The notes below the pieces were generated by a model. It saw only the letters and a program-made list of their open reading frames with translations. It searched no databases and was not told the origin of the DNA. The position numbers and the translations under genes are program-made. A stretch of 17,859 nucleotides of DNA from FW021-bin31 sp964467635 (GTDB lineage: Bacteria > Bacteroidota > Bacteroidia > Chitinophagales > Chitinophagaceae): positions 1 through 17,859 of the forward strand of contig CAYXRN010000068.1 of the NCBI GenBank assembly GCA_964467635.1, read 5' to 3'. Shown one piece after another: positions 8,703 through 17,812 of this stretch (within the stretch, counting starts at the first letter, position 1; each line of letters starts with the position of its first letter).

Positions 8703-9860
8703 TTAAAATTTAAAATCAACAATATTAGGATAGTGGTCCGATAAATGGTCGGTTGTGTCGTCTTTGATAATATCGGAAGAAATACAAAATCTGGAAAGGG
8801 CCGGGCTCAAAAACACATAATCGTAGCGCACCCCCTGCCATTGGTCAGGATGCTTAAAATACTTAGTTGTAGGAGCTGATCTTTCAAACTTATCATGAAA
8901 TAAAGTATAAGAATCCGTATATCCCATATCTAGTAGCGTATTGGTAACGGTAAAATCTTGAGTAACATTAGGTTTCATCTCGCTCATAGCATCATGCCAA
9001 TTCGTGCTATAGGTATTCTTATTAAACTCAGAAAAGGAATTAAAGTCACCAGCGAAAATAGTATAAGAATTGGAGGAAAAAAACTTGGCTTTTGCCGCAA
9101 GTCCTTTCATTTCTTCTATTCTCTTCGTTAAAGAACCGGGAGATAAGTGCACAGTAAAAATATTTATACCCAATACCTGAGCAAGTATACATCCGTGAAC
9201 AGACCCCTTCATCTTTAGCTTTTCTATTCCCTCAATGGGGTATTTAGAAGAAATTCCTACAGGGTAATTATCTATTTTATACATCGCAGAATAAGGGTGA
9301 TGATATTTTTTGGCCAACCTACTCAGTGACTGTAGCGTAAATGAGTTTAACTCCTGGTAACATATAATATCAGGATCATGTCTTTTAACCCAATCGATAA
9401 AAAGTCGCCTCTTTTTGTCACTCTGTTGTAATCCCTCCAAAACATTATAACTTAACAAGCGGAGCTTCCCTGAAAATCGTTCTATTTTATCAACCAAAAG
9501 AGATGTATCACCCTGCAAGATAGAAAAAGTAATAGGCCGAGGTAAGACTAAACGGCCTTCAGCTAAAACGCTATATTTTCCAGGTTCTAATTTATCTACC
9601 TGAAATTTTCCTGATGTGTTTGACCGACCAACAGCCACAACTCCCGTTTCCGTAGAGGAAATACGCTTAATCGTCAATTTAATGTCGCTTATACTCTTTC
9701 CCGTAGAGTCTACTACATGCACAACAATGGAGCCGAATTTAGAAGGTAATGATTCTGAGTTTTTCTTATTGCAGGACCCACTAATTAATAATAAGCCAAA
9801 GACTATTATTATAAAATTTAACAAAGCAGGTTTTCCTATTTTTAATGTTAAATACTTCAT
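8703..9860 (-). CDS. Lipoprotein with N-terminal beta domain and EEP phosphoesterase domain
   Basis: This 385-residue protein has a lipoprotein signal ending at Cys30 (LLLISGSC), so it is probably anchored to the outer membrane, perhaps surface-exposed. Residues 42-128 look like a small CnaB/carboxypeptidase-regulatory-type beta sandwich (SIVVHVVDSTGKSISDIKL, then SGKFQVDKLEPGKYSVLAEG). Residues 132-385 are an EEP domain with all motifs: SYNVLEG (Asn139), CYQELN (Glu170), FTVHLSPG (His238), AGDFNSF (Asp272, Asn274), VRYDYVF (Asp347) and LSDHYP (Ser374-Asp375-His376). It should cleave a phosphodiester or phosphomonoester using a divalent metal; nucleic acids, phospholipid head groups and inositol phosphates are all possible. 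It sits 13 bases downstream of the DUF5689-type lipoprotein gene and 5 bases upstream of a second EEP gene, all probably one transcript. The SusCD context suggests it processes a substrate at the cell surface before or during uptake. Confidence 0.88.
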   Translation of the reverse strand: MKYLTLKIGKPALLNFIIIVFGLLLISGSCNKKNSESLPSKFGSIVVHVVDSTGKSISDIKLTIKRISSTETGVVAVGRSNTSGKFQVDKLEPGKYSVLAEGRLVLPRPITFSILQGDTSLLVDKIERFSGKLRLLSYNVLEGLQQSDKKRRLFIDWVKRHDPDIICYQELNSFTLQSLSRLAKKYHHPYSAMYKIDNYPVGISSKYPIEGIEKLKMKGSVHGCILAQVLGINIFTVHLSPGSLTKRIEEMKGLAAKAKFFSSNSYTIFAGDFNSFSEFNKNTYSTNWHDAMSEMKPNVTQDFTVTNTLLDMGYTDSYTLFHDKFERSAPTTKYFKHPDQWQGVRYDYVFLSPALSRFCISSDIIKDDTTDHLSDHYPNIVDFKF

Positions 9861-9873
9861 CGATATTTTTACC

Positions 9874-11898
9874 TTACTTATTATACTTTATAGATATATA
9901 TCCTAAATGGTTTATATCTTTATAATTAATTTCTCCCGAAGATTCACTCTGCTTACTTGTAACCCGCAAGCGTATATAAAGTGTCGGTAAATTCGATGCC
10001 CCTATAGGTAACTGGAAACTATAGCTTTTAAATCCTGGCAGCTGGGTATATAACGTATTTCCCCAGCTGGTCACATCGGGAAAAGTAAAATCAGTCACCT
10101 TATTCCATGACCCGGCAAGTCCAGTAGAAGACCATTCCAATGCCCAAAATTTAGGTCCTCCGACGTTGTTATTTCCATCGAACTGTATCGATAGGGGTTT
10201 ATTGATACCAAGAGATGAAGTTTTAATTAACCAATAGTTGCCTTGATCTTTGGAGTCATCCCACCAGTTCTGCGCACCGAAGGCACCGTCGTCTACTACT
10301 CCTTTGCCTGCGGTAGTCAGCCCATTGTAGTCGACAGTACTGTATATCCCGTTAAGCGTATAGTTCGGATCTGCCTGACTTTTGCTAAGTATACCACTTC
10401 CTACATCTGGAATCAAAGGATTTAGCGCATCAGTAATTGCATTATCGTCATATTCCTTTTTAAACCGACTCCATTTGACCAAAATCCTGGAAAAACCATC
10501 ATCCTGGTCCATTGCCAGGTCAATATCACTTCTCTCCATCGGACGAATCTGATATTTCCCTATATTACCATATCTAGGCAGGTTTTCATGTACCAAGATG
10601 CCTTTAATTTCACCCGATCCCATAGGCACGTGCTCCCCATTCCTCCGATAGGGAACATCATAATTAATTAGCATATACATATCGTTACCATTGATATCTC
10701 TTACATTCATTGCATAAGTATCCGACCTCCCACTATATCCCTCATTGATATTAGAAAAACTTCCATCCGGTATAGATATCTCCATTTGTTTTAAAGTCAC
10801 ATAAGTAAATAAATCTTGATCTGTTAAGTCTTTGATATAAACTTCGCGAGACTCCAGAGAAGCCGGATTATCCTTTACAGAAATAACATTTGTTTCCTGA
10901 ACATTCTCCAAAACGACAAAATCAGGATTACTGTGTTTGACCACCGTTAGATCTTTCAGCCACAATTTGACGATAGTGTTCCTTTCAAATACATTCTCGG
11001 TTTCTGAACTAGTAACAAGCTTCAATCCATACTTTCCATCCATACTTTGAATATAAGCAGTGCGGTAATTAATACTTTTATTAATATGCGTTTTATCTGA
11101 ATTTGGATTACGAGCCATATTCGGATTATCTTTATCGCTTATGACAATCCCTTTGATATAGTAATTATCGTCTACCTTACCCGGTACCAACATTGTTTTT
11201 ACATAAGAGAAAGTCTGAAGTTCTGCACTCTCCACAACTGATTTTTGCACAACAACTACAGAATCCTTTAAAATATCCCCTATCGCATCTTTAAAGGAAA
11301 CAAATATCTTCGCCACCCGCTTGTTTATCTCGTTTTTTATAATCGTAAATTTCAGCTGTCCATTTTCTATTTTTTCGTTTTGGATCCAACGTTCCCCATC
11401 AAGTAGCTTAATAGAATACTTAAGTAATTCAGCCGGGACATTTGTCTGAATAGGGATCGCTTCATCTACACTATTTGACTTCACTATAATACTATCTTTA
11501 ACCATACTCACAAACGCATCTCCCTCCTGTTTAAACCGGACCGTATCTGTTTCATCATTCAAACTAACCGCAATTTTTGCAATTCTTGGAAGATTCCCCG
11601 CGTTGCTCTCGAAATGAGCCGTTATAATATTTTCTGAGCCATTCATTTTATTATCGATTGTGAGCCATTTTATTGTGGAATCAGCTATTTTAGCATGCCA
11701 TACTCCACTCGCATATATCTTAATCCCCACGGCACCTGAAGAGTCCCCTACTCGCATAATTTTTGGAACCACTGTAAGATTAGTATATTCGGGAGCTTGC
11801 ACTTCCTCCTTTTTGCATGAAAAAGAAAGCGTAAAAAGCAACGCTGTAGTTATTAATAATAAGACGAGGCTATATTTATGTACAATATTTATTTTCAT
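9874..11898 (-). CDS. Large surface lipoprotein with BACON-like and DUF5689-like domains
   Basis: This 674-residue protein has a lipoprotein signal with Cys28 (TLSFSCKKEE), indicating an outer-membrane lipoprotein. Residues about 38-126 resemble a BACON domain (strand-rich, with SGVWHAKIAD, KWLTIDNKMNG and an ending DTVRFKQEG). Residues 130-219 look like a second, more diverged copy, ending KDSVVVVQKS. Residues about 225-462 fit DUF5689 (YYIKGIVISDKDN, TAYIQSMDGKYGLKLV, ending YQIRPMERSDIDL), an OB-like region frequent in Bacteroidota surface lipoproteins. The C-terminal part (about 535-674, with NYWLIKTSS, FWALEWSSTGLAGSW and TLYIRLRVTS) looks like a jelly-roll binding domain. There is no catalytic motif, so a substrate-binding or scaffold role beside SusCD is most likely. 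It lies between the DUF1735-type lipoprotein and EEP genes in one gene train, with 52 bases upstream and 13 downstream. Domain names come from recognition of pattern, not from a search. Confidence 0.78.
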   Translation of the reverse strand: MKINIVHKYSLVLLLITTALLFTLSFSCKKEEVQAPEYTNLTVVPKIMRVGDSSGAVGIKIYASGVWHAKIADSTIKWLTIDNKMNGSENIITAHFESNAGNLPRIAKIAVSLNDETDTVRFKQEGDAFVSMVKDSIIVKSNSVDEAIPIQTNVPAELLKYSIKLLDGERWIQNEKIENGQLKFTIIKNEINKRVAKIFVSFKDAIGDILKDSVVVVQKSVVESAELQTFSYVKTMLVPGKVDDNYYIKGIVISDKDNPNMARNPNSDKTHINKSINYRTAYIQSMDGKYGLKLVTSSETENVFERNTIVKLWLKDLTVVKHSNPDFVVLENVQETNVISVKDNPASLESREVYIKDLTDQDLFTYVTLKQMEISIPDGSFSNINEGYSGRSDTYAMNVRDINGNDMYMLINYDVPYRRNGEHVPMGSGEIKGILVHENLPRYGNIGKYQIRPMERSDIDLAMDQDDGFSRILVKWSRFKKEYDDNAITDALNPLIPDVGSGILSKSQADPNYTLNGIYSTVDYNGLTTAGKGVVDDGAFGAQNWWDDSKDQGNYWLIKTSSLGINKPLSIQFDGNNNVGGPKFWALEWSSTGLAGSWNKVTDFTFPDVTSWGNTLYTQLPGFKSYSFQLPIGASNLPTLYIRLRVTSKQSESSGEINYKDINHLGYISIKYNK

Positions 11899-11950
11899 GA
11901 TATATAAATATTTAAATGGCGAAAAACTGATATCTCAACACTAAAGTCCT

Positions 11951-12463
11951 CTACTCCATTTTTATCAGGAAATAGGTAATAGAGAGATCAGGACTAATAT
12001 TGGCTCCATCCACTGATACAATTTCCAGAGGAATCATATATTGAGATTTTGAGTCAATTAGTTTCTCTTTGTTAATTGTAATATATAAGGGTTCAGTCGA
12101 TAGCTTACCTTTAGGAATCACTGCCGATAATTTGCTGATCTCGTAACTGCCTTGGGGAGCAGGTATATAATGAGTATTGTTTTTAATATTATATACCTCA
12201 GTCAATGAAGTATCTACACTAAATGTAACTTTAATATCTCTATCAGGATAATCAGGCCCTCCATAATAGGCTCCAAAAATAACCCCCTGAGACGTATCAA
12301 GCCTAGCTTGATTATAAACATCAGGATTATCCAGTGCTTGTGGCATATAAACGTTAACATAGTCTGCAGGATGGGCAATCTGGGGATCATACTCACATGC
12401 AGCGAAGATCAACAACAGCAGCAACGTGGTTAGCACTCCTTTTGTATTCTGTATTAATTGCAT
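11951..12463 (-). CDS. DUF1735 (BT_3987-like N-terminal) domain lipoprotein
   Basis: This 170-residue lipoprotein has a lipobox LLLIFAAC with Cys23 as the lipid-bearing residue. The mature part is mostly beta strands and fits the DUF1735/BT_3987 N-terminal domain: VNVYMPQA, VIFGAYYGG, IKVTFSVDTSLTEVYN, then YIPAPQGSYEI, IPKGKLSTEPLYITI and a terminal YMIPLEIVSVDG. The domain is common in lipoproteins encoded just after susD and is thought to help bind or present substrate at the outer membrane. Here it stands alone, without the C-terminal lectin-like or catalytic module that often follows, so it is a short stand-alone version. It sits 54 bases after the SusD gene and 52 bases before the BACON/DUF5689-like gene. 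ATG at 12461-12463. Confidence 0.82.
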   Translation of the reverse strand: MQLIQNTKGVLTTLLLLLIFAACEYDPQIAHPADYVNVYMPQALDNPDVYNQARLDTSQGVIFGAYYGGPDYPDRDIKVTFSVDTSLTEVYNIKNNTHYIPAPQGSYEISKLSAVIPKGKLSTEPLYITINKEKLIDSKSQYMIPLEIVSVDGANISPDLSITYFLIKME

Positions 12464-12517
12464 AAAATCATTTTTTAAAAGCCAGTTTATATTATGATTC
12501 CAATAAATTCGTGTAAC

Positions 12518-14377
12518 TCACCAGCCGGGATTTTGTACCATGTTGTCATCTCTATTCATCACTACCTGTGGAATAGGAAATAAATAATAATTTGGAAGAA
12601 ATATACGTGTTTCAAAAACTGTTCTTTTGTAAAAATCATTTCCGTCAGCCATTATATTCATTCCATAAAAAGGACCTCCATCTGTTTCCTCCGCGATTTT
12701 CCATCTTCTGGTATCGAAATAGCGCTGTTTTTCAAAGCACAGCTCAACTCTTCTTTCACGATGGATGGCCTTTCTCATGGCAGCTTGACTAGCAGGAACG
12801 GGTAATGCATTTGATCCATCTCCATATTGAGGTATTCCGGCCCTTTCCCGAATCTTATTCAAGTACTTCAGTATATCAGGATTGCCAGGGTCATATTCAT
12901 TTAAAGCTTCTACATAATTTAATAGTATCTCTGCGTACCTAAACATTAGTGTAGGCCGGTGAATATACTTTGATGCTGATGGATTTGCGAACGGACTGAT
13001 GCGTTTCTTCCAAAGATATCCAGTAGCCGAATGCTTTCTTGATCCGGCAGCACCTGAATTACCATGATAAAAAAGCTCAACTGTTTTTATACCAAGGCTA
13101 CTGGTCGTATTCACCCAAACACTACCATTATAAACTATGTCCGCATAAAAACGAGGCTCTCTATTTACATACATGTTATAAGTCTTTCTGGATTGAGGGT
13201 CTCCTGGCGCCTGAAAATTCGTAAATCCAGCTTCAGAATACCCGGATTCAGGATTAATAATAGGTGAACCATCAGAATTATAACCCAGTATGGCCGGACG
13301 TCCATCAGCCATAAAAAAGGCGTCCACTAATTGCTGCGTTGGCCCCGAATTAGAGTATCCGCTACAAAACCTCGGGCTAAAATATCGGTCATAATACCCG
13401 ATGTCTCTCATGGATGCGAAAATCCATTCATTATTCCAAGGCTTTAAGGCCACATTTCTCACCGACAAATAAGGACTAAAGCTTCCATCATCACCATTTT
13501 CCCTATATAAGTGAAATATGCCAAGATCAATAACGTCTTTTGCAGCATCCGCGGCCCGTTTCCACTTACTTTTATCATATTGTTGACTAAAAAGCAGCGT
13601 TCCATCCGGATTCTTGGTTCCAGCATAGTCGGTATTCCCGTTGAACAACGGACTGGCTGCATACAAAAGTACCCTACTTTTTACTGCCATACACGCTGCT
13701 GCAGTAGCTCTTCCATAATCGGCTTCAGATTGATCTGTAAAATTCATTGGCAGATCTTTTGCGGCCATATCAAGCTGACTTACAATATAGTTCACACAGG
13801 AGTCATACGGCGAGCGCTGTAAATGCAATAACGGATCATCTGAAGGTGCATCAACTGCAATAGGTTCATCGGGAAGAATAGGGATTGGACCATACTGTCT
13901 TAAAAGACAGAAATAAAAAAAAGCCCTTAAGAAACGCGCTTCCGCAGTATACTGTCTGATCAGGTGTTCTCCGTCAGCCAAGCCTAATATTTCTTTATTA
14001 TTCCCTATGTGCTGTATGAAATAGCTTGCTGAACGAATGGCTTTGTAATAGTCATCCCAGAAAAAATAATATCCTGAACTCGGAGTCCAACTTCCCAAAT
14101 TTATAAGAGAGGAAGCATATTTCCAATTTCCAGGCAAATTGAAAATTACATCCATCTCATCTGAGGTACATTCAAAAGGATCCCAGGTGGGTACATCCCA
14201 AGTCTGTCTTATGGTCCTATAAATATTTGCAAGGTATTGCTCTGATAGTTTCTTTTGCTGAAACACCTGATCAATAGTCAACTTATCGTCCGGGACCTGA
14301 TTTAAGAAGTCCTTCTGGCAAGCAGTTATTGATACGGCCAGTAGCAACGTAATAAATGCTTTTAATCCTTTAATCAT
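12518..14377 (-). CDS. SusD/RagB family outer-membrane lipoprotein
   Basis: This 619-residue protein is the substrate-capturing lid of a SusCD transporter. The signal peptide ends in a lipobox (AVSITAC, Cys20), followed by QKDFLNQVPDD, the usual SusD opening. N-terminal helices resembling TPR repeats include EQYLANIYRTIR and AEARFLRAFFYFCLLRQYG. The family's C-terminal helix RYAEILLNYVEALNEY lies at 480-495, followed by LNKIRERAGIP, the RERRVELCFEKQRYFDTRRW block (about 540-560), and a final YYLFPIP with NPGW at the end. The protein is complete and a little longer than the typical 500-600 residues. The gene starts 44 bases after the SusC stop codon. It remains intact although its partner SusC gene carries an internal stop, which would leave this lid without a complete barrel unless the stop is an error or is read through. 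The bound ligand cannot be predicted from sequence. Confidence 0.95.
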   Translation of the reverse strand: MIKGLKAFITLLLAVSITACQKDFLNQVPDDKLTIDQVFQQKKLSEQYLANIYRTIRQTWDVPTWDPFECTSDEMDVIFNLPGNWKYASSLINLGSWTPSSGYYFFWDDYYKAIRSASYFIQHIGNNKEILGLADGEHLIRQYTAEARFLRAFFYFCLLRQYGPIPILPDEPIAVDAPSDDPLLHLQRSPYDSCVNYIVSQLDMAAKDLPMNFTDQSEADYGRATAAACMAVKSRVLLYAASPLFNGNTDYAGTKNPDGTLLFSQQYDKSKWKRAADAAKDVIDLGIFHLYRENGDDGSFSPYLSVRNVALKPWNNEWIFASMRDIGYYDRYFSPRFCSGYSNSGPTQQLVDAFFMADGRPAILGYNSDGSPIINPESGYSEAGFTNFQAPGDPQSRKTYNMYVNREPRFYADIVYNGSVWVNTTSSLGIKTVELFYHGNSGAAGSRKHSATGYLWKKRISPFANPSASKYIHRPTLMFRYAEILLNYVEALNEYDPGNPDILKYLNKIRERAGIPQYGDGSNALPVPASQAAMRKAIHRERRVELCFEKQRYFDTRRWKIAEETDGGPFYGMNIMADGNDFYKRTVFETRIFLPNYYLFPIPQVVMNRDDNMVQNPGW

Positions 14378-14421
14378 AATGATTTATTTATTTCTCTCGA
14401 TAATAGTTATTATAACCTGGC

Positions 14422-17400
14422 CTAGAAGCGAAATCCCAGTCCAACAGAATAGGTTTTTATATTGGGGTAAGTTGATCCGTTACCATTTCCAAGTTCTACA
14501 TCGTACAGTTTAAAAGGAGTAAACGTAAGCAGATTGACACCTTCAAGAAAGACATAAGCATCATCTAAATGCAGTTTTTGTACAACGGATTTGGGGATTG
14601 TATAAGACAACTGAGCACTCTTGAGCCTGAGATATCGTCCATTTTTTAACCACCACGTACTTGGTTCATAGTTATCATTTAGAGTCCCTCCCATTAATCT
14701 GGGATAAAAAGACTCCGGATCGGGATCTTCGGGCGTCCAACGATCAGTAACATTACTAAATAAATTACCCACTTCCGGTCCCAGGGAAAAGGGTAAAAGC
14801 CCAGTACCTGAAAGTATGATGTCCACATTACCTACTCCTTGAAATAAACCCGAAAGACTAAAGTTTTTATAGCTAAAGGAAAAACCAAGACCATAGACAA
14901 TTTCTGGGATATCTCCATATCCTATAGGAACGACATCATAAGAATTAATCTTTCCATCTCCGTTTATATCCTTAAACTTAATATCTCCGGGCCTCACATC
15001 TCCATTTTGCCTCGGACTATTAGCTATTTCTTTTTCACTTTTAAACAATCCAAGTGCAATATAACCAAAGCTTTGACCCACTTTTCTTCCTTTATGCTCC
15101 ATCCACGGATATTTATATTTTGGCCGGTCATCTTCAATTACTTTATTTCGGGTCCAAGTAAAGTTACCGATGAGTTGAAAATGAAGTGCTCCTATGTTAT
15201 CATGCCAGGTAAGCGTACCATCAAAACCATGATTATTAATAATCCCCACATTTCCATAGGGCTTATTTCTTAACCCCATATAGTAAGGAAGAGAGTTTCG
15301 ACGCCGGAATATTCCGCTTCTATGTTCCTTAAAAAGATCAGCCTGCAGGATTAGCTTACTATTAAATGCTTCAATATTTACTCCTAGGTTGGTTTTCTTT
15401 GCCGTTTCCCAGGTAACATCAGAGGCATACTCTCCGATATCCTTTCCATCTATATAGTTATCTCTGGTTATTCCAAACGAATATCCATCTGTGTTTGCAA
15501 CGGTTCCGATATATGCAAATCGCCGTCCTATAATTTTTGCACTTCCCACAAGTCCATAAGAAAATCGCAATTTAAATAACTGGACTACATCTTCTAGCGG
15601 TTTAAAAAACTGTTCTTTTGAGATAACCCAACCTGCGCCTACAGACGGGAAAAACCCGTAACGATTATTGGGGGAAAAATTCTCTGAGCCATTATACCCA
15701 AAATTAAATTCTACAAAGTATTTATCGCTATATCCATAGGTAGCTCTGCCAGCCAGGCCTTTGAATCTATAGGGCAAAGACTGAACCACATTGCTAGCCT
15801 CAGTATTTAATTTATCACTTTGGTTGTAAAGCAGCATGGCGCCTACATGATGTTTTCCAAAGCTATTTGAATAATTAATCCTAAGTTCGTTATACAGCGT
15901 TCTGGTCCCATTATTTGATCTGTTATAACTTAAATATTCAGAAGCCCTGTCCGGGTTAGTTTGTTGCATAATTAAATTCCCTAGACTATCTCTTCCTGTC
16001 GCAATATAGGTTTTGGGTTCTTTCGTTCTTTTCATACCCACCAGATTATAAGTATCAAATGCAAATTTGGCATTTATTGATAACCCTTTGATCCAAAAAC
16101 TTAAATCTTGCTTAACTTGAAGATTAGATGCCAAAGAAGTTCTCCAATAATTATTATATCCTGTTTGTGTAAGTGCAGCATACGGGTTTCTCATCCTATA
16201 AGTAAAAGGAGCAGAGAACTTACCATTTGAATACTGTCCAGGCAAATCAATGGGATTTAAGAAATAGGCGTCGTAAAATATTGTATTATAATCAGTTCCT
16301 GGATAATTTATGTTGGCCAGATGGCCGCGAACACCTAATAAAAGTGTAGTAGAATTAGTAGGGTTAACTGTCAAATTAGACGTCAAGTTATAACGTTTAT
16401 ACCTTCCCTGAGAACTATACTTTTGCAAAGAATCCTGTGCATATAGGCCAGTTACAACATATTATCTCAGTCCTACAAAATACTTGGCCTTTTGCGAACC
16501 GCCACTTATATTCAGATTGGCATTACGGGTATGTCCAAATTTTCTGAAAATCATTCCGAACCAATCCACATCGGGATACAAGTCGGGATCTACATGATTC
16601 CTGGTCTTCTCAATGGCTTCTTGCTGGTAAACAATCTGTCCACCGCGTAAAGTGGAGGCTTCATTAACCATTTCCATGTAGGTAGCACCGTCAGTAAATT
16701 CAGGCAATTTTGTAAATGTTGATATCCCTTCATTGTAACGGAATTTAAAAACGGGTTTCCCGACTTTCCCCTTTTTGGTCGTTATTAATATAACTCCATT
16801 AGCTCCCCGCACTCCATATACAGCGGTTGCAGCTGCATCTTTTAGTATTGAAAAGCTTTTTATGTCTTCCGGATCAATCTCATCAAAACTACGAGGCACA
16901 CCATCTACCAAGACCAAAGGTTTACTCAGACTACTGGAAAAAGTGGATATCCCTCTGATCCAGATGTCTGCTGCATTTTGACCAGGCGCACCACTTCGTT
17001 GTACGGAAATCACTCCCGCTAACCTACCAGCCAGCGTTGTACTCAATTTAGCTGTTGGCAATTTTAGTTTAGCTACATCGACTGAAGATTGAGAACCAAC
17101 CATGCTAATCTTCTTCTGCTTACCGTACCCCACTACAACGACCTGATTCAGGCTCCCTTCGGTTGCAGTCATTATGACATCAAGATCTACACGATTTCTT
17201 ACTGATAGGGTCTGCGTTTGATAACCAATATAGGAAAACATTAAAGAGTCCGTAGGCTCTACTTGAATAGAATATTTTCCTTCCCCATTGGTGATCGTAC
17301 CTCTGGTACTGCCAACAACCTGGATGGAAACACCAGGCAACGGATTACCCAGCTCATCTTTCACAATACCACTAATCATAATTTGCGCTACAGTTGGCAC

Positions 17401-17778
17401 TTTAGATATAGCGTGCTGTTCTTTTTTATGGATAACTATTTTATTGCCAACAATGGCATATGCAAGCGAGGTCTCCGAAAGTAACTGCTCCATCACATAA
17501 TGCAGACTCTTATCTTTTACTTTCAACGCAACCTTCTGGCCCAGCTCGGAACGGGAACTGTAGATAAAATCCACCCCAGTTTCTTTATGCAACTCATGAA
17601 GCACCACTTCAAGTGGCTGTCCTTTAATATCTACGTTAACCTTTTGGTCCATAATCCCTTGTGAATCAGCGGGGAAAGCAAACGCCATCTGAAGGGAAAG
17701 CAAGGCCATTAACAGGCCGGCAACAGCACCTCTCATAATAAGAAGTTTGAAATGGTAATAATTACAGTAAAAATGCAT
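14422..17778 (-). pseudogene. SusC/RagA TonB-dependent receptor with STN domain, interrupted by an in-frame stop
   Basis: Two stretches in the same frame form one receptor of about 1,118 codons: 17778-16462 (438 residues) and the continuation to 14422, interrupted only by TAA at 16462-16464. The N-terminus has a signal peptide (near MRGAVAGLLMALLSL), an STN domain (about 48-118), a carboxypeptidase-regulatory-like beta domain (136-203, ISGIVKDELGNPLPGVSI), a TonB-box-like NQVVVVGYG (211-219) and a plug with LVDGVPRSFDEIDPEDI. The second part is the beta barrel, ending in the usual aromatic YSVGLGFRF. A full-length product would import a substrate captured by SusD, using TonB energy. The STN domain suggests control by a FecI/FecR-type sigma and anti-sigma pair, probably encoded beyond the right edge. 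The stop falls just after KYFVGLR, at the first barrel strands, so the truncated product would be a plug without a barrel. The start at 17778 is chosen for its length; a methionine codon at 17734-17736 is an alternative. Confidence 0.88.
16462..16464 (-). other. In-frame TAA stop inside the SusC gene
   Basis: Minus-strand codons read GGA CTG AGA TAA TAT GTT GTA ACT GGC CTA TAT. The typical receptor pattern at this place is V-S-L-G-(Y/F)-x-x-x-x-G-(L/I)-(Y/F). With no gap, the stop aligns with the conserved aromatic and the following GLY aligns too. A one-base change from TAT or TAC to TAA explains it best. There is no sign of a frameshift. Confidence 0.85.
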
Positions 17779-17812
17779 ACATTTGGGTGTTTATTCGTAT
17801 TAATTACGTTAG

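Noticed and set aside
14422..16428. Separate receptor gene starting from TTG at 16426-16428
   Set aside because: It is in the same frame as the upstream SusC half and lacks a signal peptide and plug; it is better read as the downstream part of one interrupted gene.
16440..16470. Frameshift or programmed frameshifting in the SusC gene
   Set aside because: Both halves are in the same frame and residue spacing matches the family without a gap, so a substitution is simpler.
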